This document shows, in pieces, positions 1 through 5,496 of a DNA stretch of 10,195 nt. The position numbers and the translations under genes were made by a program. Below the pieces are notes generated by a model. That model saw nothing but the letters and a program-made list of their open reading frames with translations. It was not told where the DNA came from and ran no database searches. This stretch comes from Hyphomicrobiales bacterium (GTDB taxonomy: Bacteria; Pseudomonadota; Alphaproteobacteria; Rhizobiales; S144-35): contig WGBT01000336.1 in the NCBI GenBank assembly GCA_015494185.1, positions 1 through 10,195 of the forward strand. The letters run 5' to 3'. Within the stretch, counting starts at the first letter, position 1. Every line of letters starts with the position of its first letter.

Positions 1-17
1 ACGCTCGCTTGTTGGCG

Positions 18-101
18 CCGCGAAGCGGTTTCAATCCTTGACAAACCTGTCGAAAATGCAAAAACGCTCACCATGGAATGTAAGGACAGGTCTGGGACAG
101 A
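18..101 (+). repeat. Single unit of the prtD-prtE palindromic repeat family
   Basis: Bases 35-100 align without gaps to 4032-4097; by eye 56 of 66 positions match, including the blocks CCTTGACAAACC, GAAAATGCAAAA, ACCATGGAA and TAAGGACAGGT. Immediately before it, 18-28 is a mini-hairpin (CCGC-GAA-GCGG) that is the reverse complement of the mini-hairpin at 4008-4018. The window edge cuts the region just upstream, so this could be the right half of a full head-to-head palindrome whose left half lies outside the window. Its function is unknown. Confidence 0.75.
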
Positions 102-163
102 AGGTGTGGTCAAGCCAGCCACTGTCTTGTCTGTCAGGTCAAGTGCAGTTTTTTATGGATGAT

Positions 164-296
164 GCCAAGGGGCCTTGGTCTTATACCAACGGTCCCTGAC
201 CTTTCTTCGTATACCGTTCAATTAACGCAAAAAGTTCAAAGGAATACGAGAAACATCAGCGGTCAATAATCAATAATAAATACCGCCGGTATTATC
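164..296 (+). repeat. Left copy of inverted repeat flanking the hydrolase gene
   Basis: The reverse complement of 1555-1690 aligns here. The best block is 183-215 against 1650-1618, where 29 of 33 bases agree (it includes CCCTGACCTT/CCCTGACCTT-like and TTCGTATACC). This copy then has 13 extra bases (216-228), after which AAAAAGTTCAAAGGAATACG matches AAAAATTTCAAAGGGATACG, and the end ACCGCCGGTATTAT matches ACCGCCGGTATCAT. The outer part (164-182) aligns only loosely, sharing CCAAGG. The inner end lies 67 bases before the gene start. It may be an interspersed repeat, a regulatory element or the end of a mobile cassette. Confidence 0.8.
279..293. promoter_or_regulatory. Palindrome in repeat, possible operator or hairpin
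   Basis: Bases 279-293 read AATACCG-C-CGGTATT, a perfect 15-base palindrome with one central base. The same position in the repeat copy upstream of prtD (1942-1957) reads AAT-CCCG-C-CGGG-TATT, so the A:T pair next to CCG has become C:G on both sides. Paired change of this kind suggests that the symmetry is maintained. It could be a protein-binding site shared by the hydrolase gene and prtD, or a stem in RNA. The binding factor is unknown. Confidence 0.4.
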
Positions 297-363
297 CCCC
301 TCAATTCTTGGATCATTAAAGTTGCTTCTGAGTTGCCGATGAATATGGATCAGGAGCGCGATA

Positions 364-1560
364 ATGGCCAAAATCACCGAGAAATTTTCCAATCTTCTCA
401 AACTTTATAAAACAACCAAGATCAAATATCCGCATTTGAAACCTATTTCCGTTGCCCAATGGATTTTGGAAAGCGGCCGCGGCAAATCGGAACTGGCGCA
501 ACGCTACAACAATTTTTCGGGCATCAAATACCGCACCGAATTGCGTGATTATGCGCGGCGGGTACGGGTCAAGGTCAAAGATGGCAGCCATTATTATGCG
601 CATTTTTTTGATCTTGAAAGTTTTATTGCCGGCTATTGGGCCAATCTTGCGCGCAAACCCTATCAGGGCTGGCAAAAAGCCGCTAAAACGCCTGCGGATT
701 TTATTCGCTTCATCGGTCCTATTTGGGCGGACGATCCGGAATATGTGCAAAAAGTTTTGACGCTTTTGCCAGAAGCCGAACAACGGCTTGGGCTATTTTC
801 CGCCAAGCCAAAATCCGTGACCAATCTCAATCTTCCAAACGAAGCCTTGCAAGAACGCCTGTTGGCCTTGTTCAATGAAGAGCCATTCATTCGGCGGTTA
901 CGTCAAACCATGTTTGGTCATGCGTTTGGGGATTTGCTCGCCGATGAGGCTCTGGCAGCAATTTTATCGCAAAACAAATCATCGCCGGCGGTGGCCTGTT
1001 GTGATGGGGATGAGGATGTTGAAGCCGAACCGCGCCCCGGGCCGCGCTCTTCAAGGCCGGTCAAACCCGCTTCCCGCTATATCCCGTCACCGAACTGGTC
1101 AAGCCGTAATGGGGTGCGCATTGACCATATCGTGATTCACTATACGGTTTCCACAACCCTTGAAAGTGTGATTGCGCAGTTTCAAAAACGCACCGGCAAG
1201 CGGCGGTCTGCACATTATATCATTGGCCGTGATGGCCGGCTGGTGCAGATGGTTCGTGATACCCGCAAGGCATGGCATGCCAATGGTAAAAACAGCCGCT
1301 CGATCGGGATTGAACATGTGGCCATGCCCGGCCAGCAAATCGCCAAAGCCCAGGAAAAGACCTCGATTGCCCTGCTGCGTTGGCTGATGGCGGAATATCA
1401 TATTCCCAAGGCCAATATCATTCCACATAGATGTGTCCCGCGGAATACCCGTTGTTGTGGCGATCTTTTTGCAAAATATAAAACCGGTGGTGACCCCTAT
1501 AGCTGCCGTGTTCAGCGCGATGCCCTGCAGGCTTGGCTTAGCGATCATGGCATTGAATGA
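364..1560 (+). CDS. Two-domain peptidoglycan hydrolase: glucosaminidase (GH73-like) plus N-acetylmuramoyl-L-alanine amidase (Amidase_2)
   Basis: This 398-residue protein appears to carry two cell-wall-cutting activities. Residues about 5-145 resemble the FlgJ/GH73 glucosaminidase fold: ILESGRGKSELAQRYNNFSGIK (residues 34-55 region) has the family's catalytic glutamate at E36 and the YNN-GIK motif. A low-complexity, Pro/Arg-rich linker spans about 215-245. Residues about 250-398 are an Amidase_2/PGRP domain that cleaves the bond between MurNAc and L-alanine: H259 (VIHYT) and H355 (IIPHR) are the expected zinc ligands, and C364 in NTRCCG is the likely third, in place of the more usual NTDCPG. 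No signal peptide or membrane segment is visible, so export would need another route such as lysis, a holin or a secretion system. The ATG at 364 is preceded by AGGAG (352-356), 7 bases away. The stop codon lies at the edge of the right flanking repeat. Alternatives are a prophage-type endolysin or an antibacterial effector. Domain calls are firm; the biological role is not. Confidence 0.88.
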   Translation: MAKITEKFSNLLKLYKTTKIKYPHLKPISVAQWILESGRGKSELAQRYNNFSGIKYRTELRDYARRVRVKVKDGSHYYAHFFDLESFIAGYWANLARKPYQGWQKAAKTPADFIRFIGPIWADDPEYVQKVLTLLPEAEQRLGLFSAKPKSVTNLNLPNEALQERLLALFNEEPFIRRLRQTMFGHAFGDLLADEALAAILSQNKSSPAVACCDGDEDVEAEPRPGPRSSRPVKPASRYIPSPNWSSRNGVRIDHIVIHYTVSTTLESVIAQFQKRTGKRRSAHYIIGRDGRLVQMVRDTRKAWHANGKNSRSIGIEHVAMPGQQIAKAQEKTSIALLRWLMAEYHIPKANIIPHRCVPRNTRCCGDLFAKYKTGGDPYSCRVQRDALQAWLSDHGIE

Positions 1561-1690
1561 TACCGGCGGTCTTTATCATTGCCCTGTTCATGCTTTCCGT
1601 ATCCCTTTGAAATTTTTGGTATACGAATGAAGGTCAGGGGCCGCTGGTATAATTGAATAGAAGGGCCGGAAACCCTTGGTCTAAATGGCC
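1555..1690 (-). repeat. Right copy of inverted repeat flanking the hydrolase gene
   Basis: Read on the minus strand this matches 164-296. It shares ATACCAGCGG, CCCCTGACCTT, TTCGTATACC, TCAAAGGGATACGG and the end ACCGCCGGTATCAT. It lacks the 13-base insert found in the left copy. The repeat starts at about 1555-1557 and therefore includes the hydrolase stop codon (TGA, 1558-1560), so the repeat may have supplied the stop. The far end (1651-1690) carries extra bases relative to the left copy and aligns only loosely. Confidence 0.8.
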
Positions 1691-1733
1691 AAGCTGCTCT
1701 CCCAAGATTGAAGGGCGTGGATGGAGCCGAAGA

Positions 1734-1806
1734 GCCATCCTTCCGGAGCCATCGTCGCTCGCCTCACCCTTTCCCGGGTGAGCGACGATGGCTCTGGAAG
1801 GATGGC
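1734..1806. terminator. Long hairpin downstream of the hydrolase gene, possible terminator or palindromic repeat
   Basis: The left arm (from 1734: GCCATCCTTCC, then GAGCCATCGTCGCTC, then CACCC at 1765-1769) pairs with the right arm (GGGTG at 1776-1780, then AGCGACGATGGCTC, then GGAAGGATGGC ending at 1806). There is one mismatch and a four-base bulge (GCCT), and the loop is about six bases. The stem is therefore about 31 pairs. No clean T run follows (only TTTT at 1816-1819), so it is not a textbook terminator. It could equally be an extragenic palindromic repeat that ends or protects the hydrolase transcript. Confidence 0.6.
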
Positions 1807-1899
1807 GGGCTATCCTTTTGGTGAATCGGAAGCGAGCTTCTCCCGTAACAACACAACAAACCCTTTGGGGATGTCTTAAATCCCTTGAACCATGACAGA

Positions 1900-1957
1900 T
1901 TTACGCGCAGAGGAATATAGCAAGCATCCGCGGTCAACATAAATCCCGCCGGGTATT
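1900..1957 (+). repeat. Partial third copy of the hydrolase-flanking repeat, upstream of prtD
   Basis: This matches the inner half of the left copy (about 221-294) in the same orientation: TTTACGC against TTAACGC, AGGAATATAGCAAGCATCCG against AGGAATACGAGAAACATCAG, then CGGTCAA, then AAATCCCGCCGGGTATTA against AAATACCGCCGGTATTA. It lacks nine bases between the last two blocks. It ends 142 bases before the prtD start. Its presence in front of two genes on the same strand fits either a shared regulatory module or a dispersed repeat. Confidence 0.65.
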
Positions 1958-2010
1958 AAGCATGTCTGTTGTCCAAACTTGCTTTTCCCACCCCAACAGA
2001 ACATCAATCT

Positions 2011-2031
2011 ATTGTTTGAATTCAATACAAT
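2011..2031. promoter_or_regulatory. Imperfect palindrome before prtD, candidate operator or promoter
   Basis: A perfect ten-base palindrome TTGAATTCAA (2016-2025) is flanked by ATTGT on the left and ACAAT on the right, one base out of register. A weak sigma-70 promoter could overlap it: TTGTTT at 2013-2018 and GATAGA at 2036-2041, with 17 bases between them. The distance to the prtD start is about 70 bases. The symmetry suggests a dimeric regulator, but I cannot assign one. Confidence 0.3.
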
Positions 2032-2099
2032 TTCTGATAGAAAATCTTGCCGCCTGCTGTATGGTTCAAGTTGATGTGTGGTCGCGTAAAAGGTTAACG

Positions 2100-3890
2100 A
2101 TGTCAGCTCGCCAATCCTCTACGATCGGCAATGCCTTTGCCCAGTGCCGCGGGGCATTGTGGAGTGCGGGATTTTTTTCCTTTTTCATCAATATTTTGAT
2201 GCTTACCGGGCCGCTGTTCATGTTGCAGGTCTATGACCGTGTGCTGACCAGCCAGAGCATGCCCACCCTGGTGGCGCTGTTTTTGCTCACGGCTATGCTG
2301 TTTGCCTTCATGGGCTTTCTCGACTTCATCCGTTCCCGTATTCTGGTGCGCAGCGCCATAAAGCTCGATGAAAATGCCAAACATGACGTCTTTGACGCCA
2401 TGATCCGCCATCAGCTGAAGAAGACGCCAGATGTGAAATCCGGGCCGCTTTGGGATTTGAAGACGATCCGGCAGTTTCTATCGGGGCCGGGGCCTGCCGC
2501 CTTTTTCGATATGCCCTGGGTGCCCTTTTATATTGCGGTCAATTTCATGTTTCACTGGGTTTTGGGCGTGTTTTCGATGGCTGCTGCGGTGTTGCTGCTG
2601 ATTTTGTCCCTTGTCAATGAATTGGCTAATCGCAATCCGGTGGCTTTGGCGGCGGCGGCTGGTAATCGGGCCAATGGGCTGGCGGAAGAAGGACGGCACA
2701 ATGCCGAAGTGCTCAAGGCGATGGGGATGCTCGAAAATTTCCGCGCCCGCTGGTCGCATATTGACGCGATAAGCCGCCGCTTTCAAACCCTGTCCAGTGA
2801 TCGCGGGGGGCTGATCTCGGCAATCACCAAGAGCTTGCGAATGTTTTTGCAATCTGCAGTGCTAGCCGTTGGCGCAGCCCTTGCCATCAGCCAGGAAATC
2901 ACCCCAGGGACGATGATAGCCGCCTCGATCATTCTGTCGCGGGCCTTGGCGCCGCTGGAACAAGCCATTCAGCAATGGCGCGCCTTATTAGGGGCGCGCA
3001 AGGCGTATCGCCGCTTGCAACTGGCGACACAGACAGACGCGATAGCGCCATCTGACGCCCCTGCCCAATCTCAACAAACAAAGATGGATTTACCCGCCCC
3101 GGCCGGCTTGGTTGAAGTCAGTTCGGTGACGGTGATGCCGCCGGCCTCGCGCAGGCTCGTATTACAGGGGGTGAATTTTCGCCTCGAGCCCGGCGATGGC
3201 CTTGGGGTGATCGGGGGATCGGGAGCCGGAAAAACCGCCCTGTTGCGGATCATTGCCGGGCTTTGGCAACCATCCAGCGGTACCATGCGGCTCGATGGGG
3301 CTGAACTTTCTCACTATCCCGATGAGCAACGGGGGCGGATCATTGGCTATCTGCCACAGAACGTGGCCTTGTTCGACGGCACGGTGAAAGAGAATATTGC
3401 CCGGCTGGCTGCAGATCCCAATCCCGCAGCGGTGGTTCGTGCCGCTCAAATGGCCAATGTGCACGATCTCATTCAGCAGCTTCCCGATGGCTATAACACC
3501 GTGATCGGCAGCCAGGGGATCACCTTGTCCGCAGGTCAGCAGCAGCGCATCGCCTTAGCGCGTGCCTTTTATGGCAAGCCGGTTTTGGTGGTGCTCGATG
3601 AGCCCAATGCCCATCTTGATGCCATTGGTGAAGCCGCACTCGTCCAGGCGGTCAAGAATTTACGGGCTGCGGGAAGCACCGTTGTCATTGCCGCCCATCG
3701 GCCCAGCGCGATTGCGGCGGTCTCAAAACTGCTGTATCTCAAGGATGGGCGGCAATTGGAGTTCGGCCCAAGAGAGGCGGTGTTGAAACGGGTAACCTTG
3801 CAGACCGCACAGGCAGGCGGCAAGGCCAGCAACCCAGATGGCCCCGTCAATGGCAATGTTCATGCTGCTTTACGTGGCCAGCCGGCGTGA
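2100..3890 (+). CDS. prtD: Type I secretion system permease/ATPase, PrtD family
   Basis: This inner-membrane ABC exporter subunit uses ATP to push unfolded proteins directly out of the cell, together with a PrtE-type adaptor and a TolC-like outer-membrane channel. Numbered from the chosen start (596 residues), membrane segments are visible at about 20-42, 55-75, 135-175 and 250-285. The nucleotide-binding domain follows, with Walker A GGSGAGKT at 372-379, signature LSAGQ at 476-480 (Ala in place of the usual Gly), Walker B ending D500-E501 followed by PNAHLD (close to the PrtD-family EPNSNLD), and switch histidine H533. I chose ATG 2100 because AAAAGG (2088-2093) precedes it by six bases, and MSARQSS leads straight into the first membrane segment. 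The in-frame ATG at 1962 would add 46 unfamily-like residues and has no ribosome binding site. prtE follows after 283 bases containing a large palindrome. The substrate is not encoded here; rhizobial relatives export glycanases and RTX-like proteins. Confidence 0.93.
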   Translation: MSARQSSTIGNAFAQCRGALWSAGFFSFFINILMLTGPLFMLQVYDRVLTSQSMPTLVALFLLTAMLFAFMGFLDFIRSRILVRSAIKLDENAKHDVFDAMIRHQLKKTPDVKSGPLWDLKTIRQFLSGPGPAAFFDMPWVPFYIAVNFMFHWVLGVFSMAAAVLLLILSLVNELANRNPVALAAAAGNRANGLAEEGRHNAEVLKAMGMLENFRARWSHIDAISRRFQTLSSDRGGLISAITKSLRMFLQSAVLAVGAALAISQEITPGTMIAASIILSRALAPLEQAIQQWRALLGARKAYRRLQLATQTDAIAPSDAPAQSQQTKMDLPAPAGLVEVSSVTVMPPASRRLVLQGVNFRLEPGDGLGVIGGSGAGKTALLRIIAGLWQPSSGTMRLDGAELSHYPDEQRGRIIGYLPQNVALFDGTVKENIARLAADPNPAAVVRAAQMANVHDLIQQLPDGYNTVIGSQGITLSAGQQQRIALARAFYGKPVLVVLDEPNAHLDAIGEAALVQAVKNLRAAGSTVVIAAHRPSAIAAVSKLLYLKDGRQLEFGPREAVLKRVTLQTAQAGGKASNPDGPVNGNVHAALRGQPA

Positions 3891-4173
3891 ACACGGCACA
3901 GAGTAGTACGAAATATGATGGCAATGGCCTGATGGACAGTGTCAGACCAGCCCTTAACTTCCATGGTTAGACACTGGCATTTTCAGCTGGTTTGTCAAGG
4001 GTTGAAACCGCTTCGCGGCCGCTTTCAGCGGCCCTTGACAAACCAGCTGAAAATGCAAAATCGCTTACCATGGAAGTTAAGGACAGGTTTGGGCCAGAAG
4101 ACAAGATGGGAGTGAGCCAGTCACCATCTGTTGTCGGTTATACACAAAGTAAAGGTATCAACAGGGGGAAGAC
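3891..4173. other. prtD-prtE spacer dominated by a palindromic repeat
   Basis: Genes of this pair are commonly close or overlapping, so 283 bases is long. About half of the spacer is the palindrome at 3952-4082. Bases 3891-3951 show only an imperfect extension of the left arm. Bases 4098-4173 include a possible -10 box (TTATAC, 4138-4143) without a convincing -35, and the prtE ribosome binding site. Whether prtE is transcribed with prtD or from its own promoter is not resolved by the sequence. Confidence 0.6.
3952..4082. repeat. Long head-to-head palindrome (REPIN-like architecture) between prtD and prtE
   Basis: There are two perfect nested arms. CCTTAACTTCCATGG at 3952-3966 pairs with 4068-4082 (15 pairs), and the 24-base arm 3978-4001 (CATTTTCAGCTGG...CAAGGG) pairs with 4032-4055. 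The tip between them (4002-4031) folds into two mini-hairpins, CCGC-TTC-GCGG at 4008-4018 and CCGCT-TTC-AGCGG at 4019-4031. The result is a branched stem. The right half is repeated at 35-100, so the element is two inverted copies of one unit. In the transcript it could protect prtD mRNA or reduce read-through into prtE. No U run follows, so a simple terminator is less likely. Confidence 0.85.
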
Positions 4174-5484
4174 ATGCCGGAAAACGAGACAGTGCGGATC
4201 AGCCAGGCCATTCGCCGTTACCAGCTTGCCGGTCTGATCGGCCTTCTCGTACTGTTTGTCGGCGCCGGCGGTTGGGCGGCGGCGGCCAAGATCGAAGGGG
4301 CGGTGATTGCGCCGGCGACAGTCGTTGTCAAATCCAATGCCAAGACCATTCAACATCTCACCGGTGGCATCGTTGCGCAAATCAACGTCACCAACGGTAT
4401 GCGGGTCAAGGCGGGCGATTTGTTATTGCGGCTGGATGACACCCAGGCACGTGCCGCCTTGGCGATCGTGACGGCGCAGTTGACGGAATTGATGGCGAAA
4501 CGGGCGCGTTTGCAGGCCGAACGCGATGGCCGCAAGCAGATTGTTTTTCCAGCAGAATTGCGGCAGGCTGCCAATCAGAGGCAGATTGCGCAAATCCTTG
4601 CCGGGCAGCAAAAATTGCTGCGCAGCCGTCAGCAATTACGCCAAGCGCTGGCCGGTCAACTGCGCGAACAAATCAAACAGCTTTCGCAACAGGTCACGGG
4701 CTTGCAAGCCCAGCTTACGGCAAAGTCGCGGCAAATCGATCTCATCAAGCAGGAACTGCGTTCACTCTTGGCCTTGAAACGGAAGAAATTGGTCACGCAA
4801 AACCGGGTCTTGTCGCTCCAGCGCCAGCAAGTGCAATTGCTCGGTGAGCGGGGCGAATTACGTTCCAGGATTGCCGAGACGCGGGCGCGGATCAGTGAAA
4901 TCAAGGTCAAATTACTGCAAGGCGGTCATCAATGGCGCAGCGAAGTGCTCAGCGAATTGCGTGACGTCGAAACCCGTCTGGCGGAGCTCTTGGAACGCCG
5001 TGTTGCAGCCCAAACGGAGCTGGAACGGATCGATATTCGCGCCCCCATAGATGGTGTGGTGCATGATCTGGCGGTGCACACCATTGGCGGTGTCATTCAA
5101 CCCGGCGCCCCCTTGATGTATCTCATTCCCGGCAAGGACCGGCTGGTTTTTCAAGGGGAATTGCAGCCGGTTGATATTGATCAGGTGCGGTTGGGGCAGC
5201 AAGTGACGATCCGCCTGACCGGGCTTGAAGCCCGCTCGACTCCAGAACTTACCGGCCATGTCACATTCATAGGTGGTGACCTGTCGCCAGGCGTTTCAGG
5301 GCGGCCGCCCTATTATGCGATCAGAGTCGAAGCCGAGGCCAAGGAGTTGGCCCGTTTGGGCAACCAGAAACTAGTTCCGGGCATGCCGGCGGAATTGTTC
5401 ATTCGCACCAAACAACGCACGGTTTTGAGTTATTTACTCAAGCCGATCGAAGATCATCTTGCCAAAACCTTCCGTGATGGGTAA
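4174..5484 (+). CDS. prtE: Type I secretion membrane fusion protein, HlyD/PrtE family
   Basis: This is the periplasmic adaptor that links the PrtD ABC protein to a TolC-like outer-membrane channel. The 436-residue protein has a short cytoplasmic N-terminus, one membrane anchor at about 18-38 (LAGLIGLLVLFVGAGGWAAAA), and the first half of a lipoyl-like domain at about 64-89 (GGIVAQINVTNGMRVKAGDLL). A long Gln/Arg/Leu-rich alpha-helical hairpin spans about 90-285. The second lipoyl half begins at about 286 (DIRAPIDGVVHDLAV), and a beta-barrel region runs to the end, where PGMPAELFI is typical of the family. The ATG at 4174 is preceded by a strong purine-rich site (GGGGGAAG, 4164-4171). Length is normal for the family. 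It lies downstream of prtD on the same strand and ends 12 bases from the stop of the convergent mutase gene. No outer-membrane partner gene is in the window. Confidence 0.92.
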   Translation: MPENETVRISQAIRRYQLAGLIGLLVLFVGAGGWAAAAKIEGAVIAPATVVVKSNAKTIQHLTGGIVAQINVTNGMRVKAGDLLLRLDDTQARAALAIVTAQLTELMAKRARLQAERDGRKQIVFPAELRQAANQRQIAQILAGQQKLLRSRQQLRQALAGQLREQIKQLSQQVTGLQAQLTAKSRQIDLIKQELRSLLALKRKKLVTQNRVLSLQRQQVQLLGERGELRSRIAETRARISEIKVKLLQGGHQWRSEVLSELRDVETRLAELLERRVAAQTELERIDIRAPIDGVVHDLAVHTIGGVIQPGAPLMYLIPGKDRLVFQGELQPVDIDQVRLGQQVTIRLTGLEARSTPELTGHVTFIGGDLSPGVSGRPPYYAIRVEAEAKELARLGNQKLVPGMPAELFIRTKQRTVLSYLLKPIEDHLAKTFRDG

Positions 5485-5496
5485 GGGGAGCCGCTT

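Larger units (their letters stand above)
1..363. other. Non-coding region upstream of the peptidoglycan hydrolase gene
   Basis: I see no credible gene in this stretch. It is built mainly of two repeats. A unit of the palindromic family also found between prtD and prtE occupies about 18-101, and the left copy of the inverted repeat that brackets the hydrolase gene occupies about 164-296. The remainder (about 102-163 and 297-363) shows nothing I recognise except the ribosome binding site at 352-356. No confident sigma-70 promoter could be picked out, although the AT-rich part around 260-330 is the likeliest place for one. Confidence 0.7.
1561..2099. other. Repeat-packed non-coding region between the hydrolase gene and prtD
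   Basis: I see no credible gene here. The stretch contains, in order, the right inverted-repeat copy (to 1690), a long hairpin (1734-1806), a partial third copy of the same repeat (about 1900-1957), a palindrome around a TTGAATTCAA core (2011-2031) and the prtD ribosome binding site (2088-2093). Bases 1807-1899 show nothing I recognise. A longer in-frame start for prtD at 1962 would place coding sequence over the last part, but it has no ribosome binding site. Confidence 0.65.

Noticed and set aside
1099..1548. 149-codon minus-strand ORF opposite the amidase domain
   Set aside because: Shadow frame of a gene with clear catalytic motifs on the plus strand.
3525..3539. LSAGQ in place of LSGGQ in PrtD as a sign of inactivation
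   Set aside because: Alanine at this position is tolerated and I recall it from PrtD-family members; Walker A, Walker B and the switch histidine are intact.
3992..4237. 81-codon plus-strand ORF overlapping the palindrome and the prtE start
   Set aside because: It runs through the repeat and into prtE in another frame, has no recognisable domain, and is explained by chance openness of the repeat. A similar stretch at 1-101 is not kept open as a gene.
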